Numbered from the stretch's first letter, positions 17,927 through 26,159 are shown. The stretch: 64,000 nucleotides of DNA from Marinobacterium sp. xm-d-530 (GCF_013283365.1 NZ_WBYM01000001.1:62001-126000), one strand, 5' to 3'. Program-made: numbers and translations. Notes: a model not told the origin generated them from the sequence alone.

Positions 17927-18787
17927 TTAAGAGGATTTGGGCAGCCAAACTCGGCTAATCAGTGCGAAGGCCAAACCCGACAGCAGACCGGCCAAATGAG
18001 CGGTATTAGCAATAGCCCCTAAACCTATGAATTCCAGCGCTCCGGTATATCCCAGAGCCAACCAAAAAATCATGAACCCAAACAGCGCTTTAGGGAGCCT
18101 AAACAATGGCCTACTGCTCAATTGATCCCATAACCAGGTGTAACCCAACACAGCAAAGACGACACCAGAGAGGCCACCAAAGAGCGGGCCCGTCACCCAA
18201 AACTGAGCCAGATTAGAGAGAGCTGCCGAGAAAAGCACCAGCAGCAAGAAGTGGGTCGTCCCCTGAAGGCGCTCTATCGAACCACCGATCATCCAGACCC
18301 AAAGCAGGTTAAACAAGATATGTAGCAGAGAGAAGTGCATAAACATCGGAGTCCAAATCCGCCACAACTCTCCCGATGAGAGCATAGTACTCAGTGTGTG
18401 ATACTCAATCTGGCTGGAGCTGAGTGTAAAGTCGGCAAAACTGAATCTCACCATCCAGCTGGCATTGCCACCGAAATCGATGAGCAGCGTGATGATGGCC
18501 GATAGGAAAATCAGTAAAGCCGTCGCAGGCAGTTGTTTTAGCTCTGAAATTTTAAAGGGGGATCGGCTTTTAGGGTTGTGAACTTGCACATTGATGCTAG
18601 CGAGATCCCCACCCTCTCGCCAATATTGAAAGAGTTCGAGGACTTTTTCGCGGTTAATGTGGGCCGCAACAAAGAGTGTTTGGCTGTCACCCTCTTCCAC
18701 CACCCGATGAGGAATGGCGTTAGCCCATAAAAATTGGGTGAACTCTGTTAGATCGACCGTTAGATCGGTTTTAACCACAGGAACCAC
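17927..18787 (-). CDS. Rhomboid intramembrane serine protease (GlpG-like)
   Basis: This 286-residue membrane protease has a cytoplasmic N-terminal domain (about 1-75) like that of GlpG and six hydrophobic helices. The catalytic dyad is Ser207 in FGGLSGVVF and His264 in NTAHLAGLLSG; HFSLLHILFN (151-160) is the conserved helix-2 motif. It cleaves transmembrane substrates; none is indicated here. The GTG start shares one base with the stop of the upstream phosphatase gene, so they are coupled. Confidence 0.9.
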   Translation of the reverse strand: MVPVVKTDLTVDLTEFTQFLWANAIPHRVVEEGDSQTLFVAAHINREKVLELFQYWREGGDLASINVQVHNPKSRSPFKISELKQLPATALLIFLSAIITLLIDFGGNASWMVRFSFADFTLSSSQIEYHTLSTMLSSGELWRIWTPMFMHFSLLHILFNLLWVWMIGGSIERLQGTTHFLLLVLFSAALSNLAQFWVTGPLFGGLSGVVFAVLGYTWLWDQLSSRPLFRLPKALFGFMIFWLALGYTGALEFIGLGAIANTAHLAGLLSGLAFALISRVWLPKSS

Positions 18788-19749
18788 TAGCGCGGGAACT
18801 CCGCATCGACATCGACCCAGATGAACTTGCTGCTATCGAGCGTCTTTTCACCATCGAATCGGTAGGCCACCAACTTACCGTATTTAACCGCACTGTAATC
18901 TAGGCAGGCGATGTTATCGGCAACCGGTTTAGGTTCACCTTCACACCAGTAGTGGCCGATAAACAGTGGCCGTTCATCGCGCGAATAGAACTGCAGATCC
19001 ACGTAATCAGCGGGTGTTAGCTCGGTACGAGCTATATGCTCCGGCAAAGGATCAGGTTGAAACACCACATCCCCCATTCGTTTAGGCTCTTGCGCCCAGA
19101 AACGAGTTCTGAAGAAGTGGCGTCTAAATCCATCTTTGCTGATCATCACTTCATTGTTGGGCAGTCGCAAATGGGTGCCACGGGTCAATCGATCCATGAC
19201 CAAGAACTCAAAACTGTGCGGTTTGACAGAGTTCAAAAGAAATTGCTTATCCACGACTGGAGCAGAACCTACTCGCTCTTTTAAACGGTTGATCAAGGTT
19301 GAGTGCCAACAGGCATGCACCACTCGCAGATCATCATGCTCGATGAACAGTGGAATCGACTCAATCCAATCCAACAGCTCTTGTTCATCCGATTGACGAT
19401 GAGCAAATTGATCTAAAGTCTCTTGAACAATGCGTTGGTGTCTGGGCGTGTGCTCACGAAGAAAGTCACCACTACCATCACCCTTAGGCGTTTTATAACA
19501 ATAGTAGTTGTATTCGTGGTTACCCATGACAATTTCGGCGCCCGACTTTTCCACCATGGCCCGAACGATCTCATAGGTCTCAACAATGCGTGGACCACGA
19601 TCGATTACATCACCGAGGAAAATAACGCGGCGGTTAGGGTGACGGTATGCACCATCAATTTCCCTGTATCCCATGCGGTTGAGCAGAAGCTTTAAACTCT
19701 CGCCGCAGCCGTGGATATCGCCAATTAAATCTATACCCTGTCTCTGCAA
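18787..19749 (-). CDS. Calcineurin-like metallophosphoesterase
   Basis: This 320-residue protein carries the phosphoprotein-phosphatase metal motifs in order: GDIHG (11-15), GDVIDRGP, GNHEYN, then later His residues in VHACWH and GHYWCEG. It resembles PrpE/ApaH-type enzymes that hydrolyse phosphoproteins or dinucleoside polyphosphates, but it is not clearly ApaH. It starts 2 nt after nadK stops and overlaps the rhomboid start by one base, so it is part of the operon. Confidence 0.85.
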   Translation of the reverse strand: MQRQGIDLIGDIHGCGESLKLLLNRMGYREIDGAYRHPNRRVIFLGDVIDRGPRIVETYEIVRAMVEKSGAEIVMGNHEYNYYCYKTPKGDGSGDFLREHTPRHQRIVQETLDQFAHRQSDEQELLDWIESIPLFIEHDDLRVVHACWHSTLINRLKERVGSAPVVDKQFLLNSVKPHSFEFLVMDRLTRGTHLRLPNNEVMISKDGFRRHFFRTRFWAQEPKRMGDVVFQPDPLPEHIARTELTPADYVDLQFYSRDERPLFIGHYWCEGEPKPVADNIACLDYSAVKYGKLVAYRFDGEKTLDSSKFIWVDVDAEFPR

Positions 19750-19751
19750 AA

Positions 19752-20636
19752 CTACTTATCCCAGAGCTTTGAGCTCCAACCGAGCTTGGTCCGGCAGGTG
19801 CTGTAAAAATCGTAGTTTTCTGGGTGGAGCAGGCGCAGCTTTTGTGGCTTCTTACTGATCGTCACGGTATCACCAGGCGCCAAAGCGATGTTACTTTGGC
19901 CATCACAGGCTACGGACGGGTATGTTTCATTATTTTCACTGATCACCAGTTTCAGCTCAGAGTTACCGTCTACCACAATTGGGCGGCTTGATAGTGTATG
20001 CGGGAACATTGGAACTAAGACCAACGCGTCCAGTTTAGGGTGCATCAGAGGACCACCGGCTGACAGTGAGTAGGCGGTAGATCCTGTTGGTGTTGCGACG
20101 ATCAAACCATCTGAACGCTGGGTGTAGACATACTGACCTTCAATCCAGAGTTCAAACTCAATCATTCGAGTCGCTTTACCTGGGTGCAACACACAGTCGT
20201 TAAGGGCCGTTGTCTCGGCGATGGGTTCGCCATTGCGCTTCACGGTGACATCCAGCAAGAAACGCTTATCAACTACGTAGTGGCCTTCTAGAACCTGATC
20301 GACCATCTCTTCGATCTCTTCAGGTTTAATATCCGTTAGGAAGCCAAGATTACCGCGGTTAACACCCAACACAGGCACATTTGACGACGCCAATGAGCGT
20401 GCAGCCCCAAGCAGACTTCCGTCACCACCCACTACGATCACAAGATCAGCCACTTCGCCCATCAGCTTTTGCGGCGAGACCTGCAGACCATGGCCAGGCA
20501 TTAGCTCTGAAATCTTATCGTCAATGACAATGTTCAAATGACGCTGCTCAAGAAAGCGAATGAGCTGCTTCATGGTATCGATGACTTTTTTACTTCCTAA
20601 GCGGCCTATAAGACCAATATTGCGAAATTGATACAT
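19752..20636 (-). CDS. nadK: NAD kinase
   Basis: This 294-residue cytoplasmic enzyme phosphorylates NAD to NADP. Hallmarks are VVVGGDGSLLGAARSL (the GGDG nucleotide motif), GFLTDI, the NE/D-like region TALNDCVLHPG, the glycine-rich TPTGSTAYSLSAGGP and SSRPIVVDG. The length is typical. It heads the leftward operon nadK, phosphatase, rhomboid, DUF1315, DUF2797, pepN and membrane protein; its promoter should lie at about 20637-20732. Confidence 0.97.
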   Translation of the reverse strand: MYQFRNIGLIGRLGSKKVIDTMKQLIRFLEQRHLNIVIDDKISELMPGHGLQVSPQKLMGEVADLVIVVGGDGSLLGAARSLASSNVPVLGVNRGNLGFLTDIKPEEIEEMVDQVLEGHYVVDKRFLLDVTVKRNGEPIAETTALNDCVLHPGKATRMIEFELWIEGQYVYTQRSDGLIVATPTGSTAYSLSAGGPLMHPKLDALVLVPMFPHTLSSRPIVVDGNSELKLVISENNETYPSVACDGQSNIALAPGDTVTISKKPQKLRLLHPENYDFYSTCRTKLGWSSKLWDK

Positions 20637-20732
20637 ACCCTGTGCGTTTCCCTGCGGATATCAATGAATGATTAGACAGCAGTATAAAGCTTGTAGAGGG
20701 AGAACGTTAGCCGACCTAGGTGTTAAAAGCCG

Positions 20733-21647
20733 TTAAAAAGGGAGAGGGCCGACAAACTCATTTGCCAGACGGTTGATACGTTCTTGCTGAGCCCTAAGAC
20801 CTTGCAAACCTCCGGTATGAACCATCAGTAGACGCTTCCCTGTTAAACGATGCTTGAGATACTGACGATTCAGATAGTGGAATACTCGCAAGGTATAGAT
20901 TGGGTCTAGCAGTAGACCTAGAATCTGAGCTCGAACCTGAGTGGCCGCTAGTTCAGCAGTCACCTTGCCATAGCGTTGCTGCAGAGCCACCTCAATAGAC
21001 CACTGCACGGATTGCTCCGTTTGAAGATGACCTGCTTGTGTCAGCAGCTCACTGACACGTTCATTTAGGTCGGCGAGGCTTCCTAGAGCAGACAACCCAA
21101 TCAGCTCGACTCCATCAGGCGCTCCAGCGACTAAACCCGCCAAAGTTCCCCCAGATCCCACCGCCACATAGACCTGATCGTAGACGCGATTCTGCAAACA
21201 GGCTTGATGCCAGATAGAGGCACAGCCTTCGACGGCGCTATGATTACTTCCCCCTTCCGGTATCCAGTAGGGATTGATTAACTGATATTGATCCGCCAGC
21301 GACTGAGTAGGCTTTTCACGATAGGTGTCACGATCGATGAATATCAACTGCATGCCGCAGGCTTTAGCATCCTCAAGTGTTGGTGTGGATTGAGGTTCAC
21401 CGCGAATAAAACCAACCGACTTAAGCCCTAGATTCTGTGCCGCGTAGGCCAGTGCGTGAATATGGTTGGAGTGAGGACCTCCAAAGCTGGCCACTAGATC
21501 ACCAAGGTTGAGTTTAGAGAGATTAGGGAGCAGTTTGAACCACTTATTGCCCGAAATCAGACGATCAGTTTGATCTAGACGCAATAAATCAAAACTAAAG
21601 CCGTTAGGTAGATTTATAGTTTCGATAGAGATTGAAGGTGTCTGCAT
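20733..21647 (-). CDS. PLP-dependent D-cysteine desulfhydrase / ACC deaminase family protein
   Basis: This 304-residue fold-type II PLP enzyme has the lysine motif SGNKWFKLLPNL, the substrate loop FGGPHSNHIHALA and the phosphate-binding AVGSGGTLAGLVAG. Bacterial members degrade D-cysteine or, rarely, 1-aminocyclopropane-1-carboxylate; sequence alone does not decide, and desulfhydrase activity is the more common case. It lies just downstream of the tRNA array, separated from the last tRNA-Val by 16 nt, and may share its transcript. Confidence 0.82.
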   Translation of the reverse strand: MQTPSISIETINLPNGFSFDLLRLDQTDRLISGNKWFKLLPNLSKLNLGDLVASFGGPHSNHIHALAYAAQNLGLKSVGFIRGEPQSTPTLEDAKACGMQLIFIDRDTYREKPTQSLADQYQLINPYWIPEGGSNHSAVEGCASIWHQACLQNRVYDQVYVAVGSGGTLAGLVAGAPDGVELIGLSALGSLADLNERVSELLTQAGHLQTEQSVQWSIEVALQQRYGKVTAELAATQVRAQILGLLLDPIYTLRVFHYLNRQYLKHRLTGKRLLMVHTGGLQGLRAQQERINRLANEFVGPLPF

Positions 21648-21663
21648 GAATCAGAACTCGATA

Positions 21664-21739
21664 TGGTGGGCGAAGAGGGGTTCGAACCCCCGACCCTCTG
21701 CTTGTAAGGCAGATGCTCTCCCAACTGAGCTATTCGCCC
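21664..21739 (-). tRNA. tRNA-Val (UAC), copy 1
   Basis: A 76-nt tRNA with the CCA end encoded. The anticodon loop CTTACAA in stem TCTGC/GCAGA gives anticodon TAC. It is the last gene of a leftward Asp-Val array and identical to the other two Val copies. Confidence 0.97.
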
Positions 21740-21762
21740 ATATCGTAGGCGTGTGCTAATTC

Positions 21763-21820
21763 GTTGGAGCATTGTCATCAACGATGCGATGAATCGCGAC
21801 CTTTTCAAGATCGCTCCAAC
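21763..21820. repeat. Hairpin repeat in tRNA spacer, copy A
   Basis: The inverted arms gttggagc / gctccaac (21763-21770, 21813-21820) enclose an inner gcgat...atcgc hairpin. The sequence closely matches 22245-22303, with a paired change in the outer stem (T-A for A-T). It resembles the tgtaggagc type of extragenic palindromes known in Pseudomonas relatives. Confidence 0.75.
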
Positions 21821-21856
21821 AAAAGCTGCAGAATCAGAGAACTGCGAACTCGTAAA

Positions 21857-21933
21857 TGGCGGAACGGACGGGACTCGAACCCGCGACCCCCTGCGTGACA
21901 GGCAGGTATTCTAACCAACTGAACTACCGCTCC
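21857..21933 (-). tRNA. tRNA-Asp (GUC), copy 1
   Basis: A 77-nt tRNA with encoded CCA. The anticodon loop CTGTCAC in stem CCTGC/GCAGG gives GTC. It lies 4 nt from the Val gene at 21938-22013. Confidence 0.97.
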
Positions 21934-21937
21934 GTTA

Positions 21938-22013
21938 TGGTGGGCGAAGAGGGGTTCGAACCCCCGACCCTCTGCTTGTAAGGCAGATGCTCTCCCAACT
22001 GAGCTATTCGCCC
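21938..22013 (-). tRNA. tRNA-Val (UAC), copy 2
   Basis: A 76-nt tRNA, identical in sequence to the other Val copies, anticodon TAC, CCA encoded. A 51-nt spacer with a ggtttg/caaacc hairpin separates it from the next Asp gene. Confidence 0.97.
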
Positions 22014-22064
22014 ATAACGGTGGTTTGTCTTGCGACGTAATCTTTCAAACCAATTCATGAAAGA

Positions 22065-22141
22065 TGGCGGAACGGACGGGACTCGAACCCGCGACCCCCT
22101 GCGTGACAGGCAGGTATTCTAACCAACTGAACTACCGCTCC
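22065..22141 (-). tRNA. tRNA-Asp (GUC), copy 2
   Basis: A 77-nt tRNA, identical to copy 1, anticodon GTC, CCA encoded. It is separated by 4 nt (the same gtta spacer as copy 1) from the Val gene at 22146. Confidence 0.97.
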
Positions 22142-22145
22142 GTTA

Positions 22146-22221
22146 TGGTGGGCGAAGAGGGGTTCGAACCCCCGACCCTCTGCTTGTAAGGCAGATGCTC
22201 TCCCAACTGAGCTATTCGCCC
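22146..22221 (-). tRNA. tRNA-Val (UAC), copy 3
   Basis: A 76-nt tRNA, identical to the other Val copies, anticodon TAC, CCA encoded. It is the second gene of the transcript, after the Asp gene at 22418-22494 and a 196-nt spacer. Confidence 0.97.
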
Positions 22222-22244
22222 ATAACGGTGGCTTGCGCCGTATC

Positions 22245-22303
22245 TGTAGGAGCATTGTCGAAGACGATGCGAAAATCGCGACCTTTGCAAGATCGCTCCT
22301 ACA
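22245..22303. repeat. Hairpin repeat in tRNA spacer, copy B
   Basis: The outer arms tgtaggagc / gctcctaca are perfect (22245-22253, 22295-22303). An inner hairpin gcga/tcgc lies at 22269-22279. Similarity to copy A continues about 30 nt beyond the hairpin toward the Asp gene, so the whole spacer was duplicated with the tRNAs. Confidence 0.8.
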
Positions 22304-22383
22304 AGATGTGCAGAATTAGAGGACTGCAATCTCATAAAAAACTAAACTCACGGAACTTAGCGACCCTTGAGTTCTTAAGATCT

Positions 22384-22403
22384 GACAGGCAGATATTCTA
22401 ACC
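22384..22403 (-). pseudogene. tRNA-Asp fragment in the spacer
   Basis: Twenty bases match the anticodon-arm and variable part of the neighbouring tRNA-Asp at 19 of 20 positions. The flanks (about 22351-22417) are diverged and cannot form a cloverleaf. It is a remnant of a lost extra Asp copy. Confidence 0.65.
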
Positions 22404-22417
22404 TGTAAGTTCTTAAA

Positions 22418-22494
22418 TGGCGGAACGGACGGGACTCGAACCCGCGACCCCCTGCGTGACAGGCAGGTATTCTAACCAACTGAACTACCGCTCC
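22418..22494 (-). tRNA. tRNA-Asp (GUC), copy 3
   Basis: A 77-nt tRNA, identical to the other Asp copies, anticodon GTC, CCA encoded. It is the first gene of the leftward array, 40 nt downstream of a strong promoter. Confidence 0.97.
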
Positions 22495-22502
22495 AGCAGT
22501 AA

Positions 22503-22561
22503 TTGAGCATTGCTGCTCAAGAACAGGGTGCGAATTTTAATGGCTTTTCGATCAGAGTCAA
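22503..22561 (-). promoter_or_regulatory. Promoter and leader hairpin of the tRNA operon
   Basis: On the minus strand TTGACT (22556-22561) and TAAAAT (22534-22539) are 16 bp apart and are followed by a GC-rich tcgcaccc discriminator, typical of stringently controlled stable-RNA promoters. A leader hairpin ttgagca/tgctcaa (22503-22520) precedes the first tRNA and may guide processing. Confidence 0.75.
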
Positions 22562-22663
22562 ACCTTTATCCGATATTTTTCTAAAAAATAGCGATTTTTT
22601 TAAACCAAACTGAAGGTTGATTATTTGTTAACCTACGCGCTGGATAAATTAGAGAGAAATGAC

Positions 22664-23221
22664 ATGTCCGCCGTTACCGCTCAATTGACTCGCCTCTTCG
22701 ACGAATTCAAAACCGAATGCAAACAACAGGGTAATCCAACACTTCTGGTTGAAGAGGATTGGTTGAGCCCTGCACTGCTGCCAGGCTATGAGGTTGACCA
22801 AGAGTCTGAGTGGTTACCCAGCCCTATCAATAACTCGACTCTGGACATGTTTGAGCGACTTTCAGAAGCTCTAGAGATAGAGATTCCCCAATCGATCATT
22901 GATTACTACACCAGTTATTGGTCACAACCCATCTTAGCAACCCATACCGAGGGCGAATTAAGTCTCATCTTTGTCTGGAACCCTGAGGATCTGGAGCGCT
23001 TAAGAGAGAACCTCATTGGCCATGCTCTGAACAAAAGACGCTTGCGACAAAACATCAGCTTCTTCTTTGCTACTACTGAACCGGATGGCGATCAGATTCT
23101 TTCGGTGGAGAGCGACACAGGTCGTGTGCTTCTAGAGAAGCCAGGACAGAAAAAGTTCAGTGTCATTGCTGAAGATCTAGAGAGCTTTCTCAGCCAGGTG
23201 AATTGTATCCATCACCAGTGA
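22664..23221 (+). CDS. syd: SecY-interacting protein Syd
   Basis: This protein of about 185 residues matches Syd, a cytoplasmic-face protein that binds SecY. Recognisable blocks are W-x-P-rich EWLPSPIN, the FYT-like IIDYYTSYW, LSLIFVWNPEDLERLRENLIGH with KRRL, FFFATTEPDGDQILSV, and the C-terminal LESFLSQV. I use the ATG at 22664 after agagag; an upstream TTG would add 13 unlikely residues. It is a single gene, convergent with the DNA glycosylase 21 nt away. Confidence 0.88.
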   Translation: MSAVTAQLTRLFDEFKTECKQQGNPTLLVEEDWLSPALLPGYEVDQESEWLPSPINNSTLDMFERLSEALEIEIPQSIIDYYTSYWSQPILATHTEGELSLIFVWNPEDLERLRENLIGHALNKRRLRQNISFFFATTEPDGDQILSVESDTGRVLLEKPGQKKFSVIAEDLESFLSQVNCIHHQ

Positions 23222-23242
23222 CCCAACTGATTAGGAGATCGA

Positions 23243-23914
23243 TTAACCAATCGACCTAGCCAAAAGACGACTGATTTGGCACAGATCAACGCCAGATTCG
23301 CTACGCCACTGGTTAAATGCTTCTTGAACCAGAAGTAGATCACGTTTAGCCGAGGGACGCTTATCAACAACGCCCTGCGCCTTTAACGCGACCACTACAT
23401 CATCTGTCAGGACTGGACTGTCGCGACCGACAATTCGAAGTGCATAGGCTCCTGAGTTACCACCCAACTGTGATCCCTCTTTTTTCAGATAGGCCCATAA
23501 GCCAACGACGGTGTCCTCGACCGGCCAATCAGCCAAAAACTGACCAAAGCTACCCTGTTTTTGACTGACCTCATGAATCATCAAAGCGTTGATACGAGTT
23601 GCTTTAATTTTTCCAAAGTGGCGAATGAGATCCCTGTTCTGCATTAAGGCATCAAGGTGATCATCACTCATCAACGAGACCTTTTCAGGATCGAAACCAA
23701 AGAATGCTTTCTCAAAAGCGGGCCACTTACCGTCCACTAACGAGCGCTTGAGCCCTGCACAGAAGATACGCCAGGTCATCGCCGACAATATACGATCGTC
23801 CGGTGTTGCCATAAGTTCTGTCTGATTAGCCGCCCGTGGACCCAGCAGCTCGGCATCGCTCCAATCGGGGTAAAAATGCTTAGCCTGTTGCAGAAGGTGT
23901 GAAAAAGGTTTCAT
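23243..23914 (-). CDS. DNA-3-methyladenine glycosylase I-like (HhH-GPD) protein
   Basis: This 223-residue protein belongs to the Tag group (COG2818): SAMTWRIFCAGLKRSLVDGKWPAFEKAF and FFGFDPEKVSLMSDDHLDALMQNRDLIRHFGKI match its core. Typical Tag has zinc-binding Cys/His residues at its ends; these are not evident here, so specificity for 3-methyladenine is uncertain. Its ATG shares one base with the msrB stop, so the two are translationally coupled. Confidence 0.8.
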   Translation of the reverse strand: MKPFSHLLQQAKHFYPDWSDAELLGPRAANQTELMATPDDRILSAMTWRIFCAGLKRSLVDGKWPAFEKAFFGFDPEKVSLMSDDHLDALMQNRDLIRHFGKIKATRINALMIHEVSQKQGSFGQFLADWPVEDTVVGLWAYLKKEGSQLGGNSGAYALRIVGRDSPVLTDDVVVALKAQGVVDKRPSAKRDLLLVQEAFNQWRSESGVDLCQISRLLARSIG

Positions 23915-24312
23915 CAGTGATCCGGTTCAAAGTTAAGAGATGCAGAGTTAACACAGTAGCGAACACCGGTTGGCTGTGGACCATCGGGGAATATATGCCC
24001 CAAATGAGATCCACACTGACTGCAGGTGATTTCTGTACGCACCATACCATGTGAATGGTCGGGATGCTGATCCACCCTACCCTCACCCAACTCATCAAAG
24101 AAGCTAGGCCAACCACATCCAGAATCATATTTCAGAGAGCTATCAAAGAGTTCAGCATCACAGCATTTACAGCGATAAAGACCTGATCGCTTCTCATCAA
24201 AATAGGCCCCAGTGAAAGCGCGCTCTGTCCCTTTCTGGCGACATATGTAGAACTCTTCAGGTGACAATTTATCTCGCCAGTACTCATCGTCTTTTAAATC
24301 ATCATATTGCAT
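23914..24312 (-). CDS. msrB: Peptide-methionine (R)-S-oxide reductase MsrB
   Basis: This 132-residue protein reduces methionine-R-sulfoxide. It has the two zinc CxxC pairs (YRCKCC, CSQCG), SGCGWPSFF, GHIFPDGP and the catalytic cysteine in RYCVNSASL. The longer frame starts 17 codons upstream, but the family start is the ATG at 24312 (MQYDDLKDDEYW) after gagagg. It complements MsrA in this window, which handles the S isomer. It is coupled to the DNA glycosylase gene and divergent from alaA. Confidence 0.95.
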   Translation of the reverse strand: MQYDDLKDDEYWRDKLSPEEFYICRQKGTERAFTGAYFDEKRSGLYRCKCCDAELFDSSLKYDSGCGWPSFFDELGEGRVDQHPDHSHGMVRTEITCSQCGSHLGHIFPDGPQPTGVRYCVNSASLNFEPDH

Positions 24313-24475
24313 TGTGAAAAACCTCTCTAAGAGCTCGGTAAACTCTATACCCAAACCGAGCAAAGTCGTATAGTTACAACTAACACGGTTTGCTTATCAA
24401 CACGTTGGTAGTACGACGTATTCTACTCAAATCGATCCCCTTTAAATTAATCTCCCCGTGAGAAGAGCTCTACCG

Positions 24476-25690
24476 ATGTCTCAGATTAGAAAGTCCAACA
24501 AACTCAACAATGTATGTTACGACATTCGTGGACCTGTCCTTCAAGAAGCAAAACGCTTGGAAGAGGATGGCCACAAAATTTTAAAACTGAATATCGGTAA
24601 CCCGGCCCCATGGGGCTTCGATGCCCCTGACGAGATTGTTCAAGACGTAATCTACAACTTGCCAAGCGCGCAGGGTTATTGTGATTCAAAAGGGCTGTTT
24701 GCAGCTCGTAAAGCGGTCATGCAGGAGTCACAACGCAAAGGCATCAAAGATGTCACCATTGAAGATATCTACATTGGGAACGGTGTCTCAGAGCTGATCG
24801 TGATGGCAATGCAGGGTCTTCTCAACGATAACGACGAGATGTTAATCCCTGCACCAGACTATCCGCTATGGACCGCAGCCGTCAGCCTAGCAGGGGGTAT
24901 ACCGGTTCACTATCAGTGTGACGAGGAGCGCGAGTGGTTCCCAAATATAGAGGATATTCGCAGCAAAATTTCTGAGCACACCCGTGGGATAGTAGTGATC
25001 AACCCCAACAACCCAACTGGTGCGCTGTACCCAGAATCGGTCCTTAAAGAGATTATCGAACTAGCGCGTGAACACAATCTGATCATCTTTGCTGACGAGA
25101 TCTACGATAAAATTCTTTACGACGAAGCGAAACACACTTCGATCGCATCACTGATTGATGATGTGCTGGTCTGTACGTTTAACGGTTTATCCAAAACCTA
25201 CCGTGCAGCGGGCTTCCGTTCAGGCTGGATGTTTATGAGTGGACCTAAGCACACGGCAACCGACTACATCGAAGGCTTAGAGATGCTGGCGAACATGCGC
25301 CTGTGTGCCAACGTTCCGGCGCAGAATGCCATTCAAACCGCGCTAGGCGGTTACCAATCGATCAATGAACTGATTGTTCCTGGTGGTCGCCTATGCGATC
25401 AGCGAGATATCGCCTACAAGATGCTAAATGAGATCCCCGGTGTCAGCTGCGTTAAACCCAAAGGGGCAATGTACTGCTTTGTGAAGTTAGATCCCGAGGT
25501 CCATCCCATCAGCAACGATGAGAAATTCGCACTGGATCTACTTCAGCAGCAAAAGGTGCTCATTGTGCATGGTAGCGGTTTCAACCTTCCGGATACTCAG
25601 CACTTTAGGATTGTATTTTTACCGGAACCAAGACTCTTGGAAGATGCCATCTCTAGAATTGGCACCTTCCTGAAAACCTATAAACAGTAA
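24476..25690 (+). CDS. alaA: Alanine transaminase AlaA (YfbQ type)
   Basis: This class I/II PLP aminotransferase of 404 residues closely matches AlaA: NNVCYDIRGPVLQEAKRLEEDGHKILKLNIGNPAPWGF, the PLP-contact VINPNNPTGALY, FADEIYDKI, and the lysine in NGLSKTYRAAGFRSGW. It interconverts pyruvate and glutamate with alanine and 2-oxoglutarate. The frame opens six codons earlier, but MSQIRKSNKL at 24476 is the family start. It is probably transcribed alone from the region shared with msrB. Confidence 0.92.
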   Translation: MSQIRKSNKLNNVCYDIRGPVLQEAKRLEEDGHKILKLNIGNPAPWGFDAPDEIVQDVIYNLPSAQGYCDSKGLFAARKAVMQESQRKGIKDVTIEDIYIGNGVSELIVMAMQGLLNDNDEMLIPAPDYPLWTAAVSLAGGIPVHYQCDEEREWFPNIEDIRSKISEHTRGIVVINPNNPTGALYPESVLKEIIELAREHNLIIFADEIYDKILYDEAKHTSIASLIDDVLVCTFNGLSKTYRAAGFRSGWMFMSGPKHTATDYIEGLEMLANMRLCANVPAQNAIQTALGGYQSINELIVPGGRLCDQRDIAYKMLNEIPGVSCVKPKGAMYCFVKLDPEVHPISNDEKFALDLLQQQKVLIVHGSGFNLPDTQHFRIVFLPEPRLLEDAISRIGTFLKTYKQ

Positions 25691-25770
25691 CCCGAGCTCT
25701 ACGGAATGGAGCCATGTCGTATCACTGTCACAATTAGCGACTATAGTGCGACTAACTAACAGGAGTAGTT

Positions 25771-26139
25771 ATGTTTTTAAAGATCAAAAAAGATCGCGGT
25801 ATTAAGATGAACCACAACGGCATGGATAAGAAGCTGGTTGTGGACATCACATCAAACTTTCTAATCAACATGGCGCACATTGGTGAGATCTCTTTCTACT
25901 CACAACATGAACCGCGCCAGCGCGTTGACCTAGCGGGACACTCATTTACTCAACCGGCAGGCACTCTGGTCATTCACTTGCAAATGGCTCACACCTACGC
26001 ATCGATGACCGGTGATAGTCGTGAAGGGATCAACCGCGTGCGTGAAAAGGTCTACTACAAACTCTATTTCGCACCAGAGAACATCGACTCTTACCAAGAG
26101 TTGCGTAACGCTATCGAAGCTCGCGTCGTTAACCTTTAA
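25771..26139 (+). CDS. Conserved small protein of unknown function
   Basis: I do not recognise this 122-residue protein. It has no signal peptide or membrane helix, an N-terminal basic stretch, a central GEISFYSQHEPRQRVDLAGHSFTQPAGTLVIHLQ beta-rich segment and a C-terminal helix (about 100-118). The ribosome site aggag at about 25761 supports the start. It lies between alaA and htpX on the same strand. Codon use is like its neighbours. Confidence 0.7.
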   Translation: MFLKIKKDRGIKMNHNGMDKKLVVDITSNFLINMAHIGEISFYSQHEPRQRVDLAGHSFTQPAGTLVIHLQMAHTYASMTGDSREGINRVREKVYYKLYFAPENIDSYQELRNAIEARVVNL

Positions 26140-26159
26140 GAGTTCACCTTTAAGGTTGA

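Noticed and set aside
22055-22335. Short open frames across the tRNA array
   Set aside because: They are translations of tRNA genes and repeat across copies; no ribosome sites.
21664-22494. Regular repeats resembling a CRISPR array
   Set aside because: The repeated units are complete tRNA-Asp and tRNA-Val genes with encoded CCA ends.
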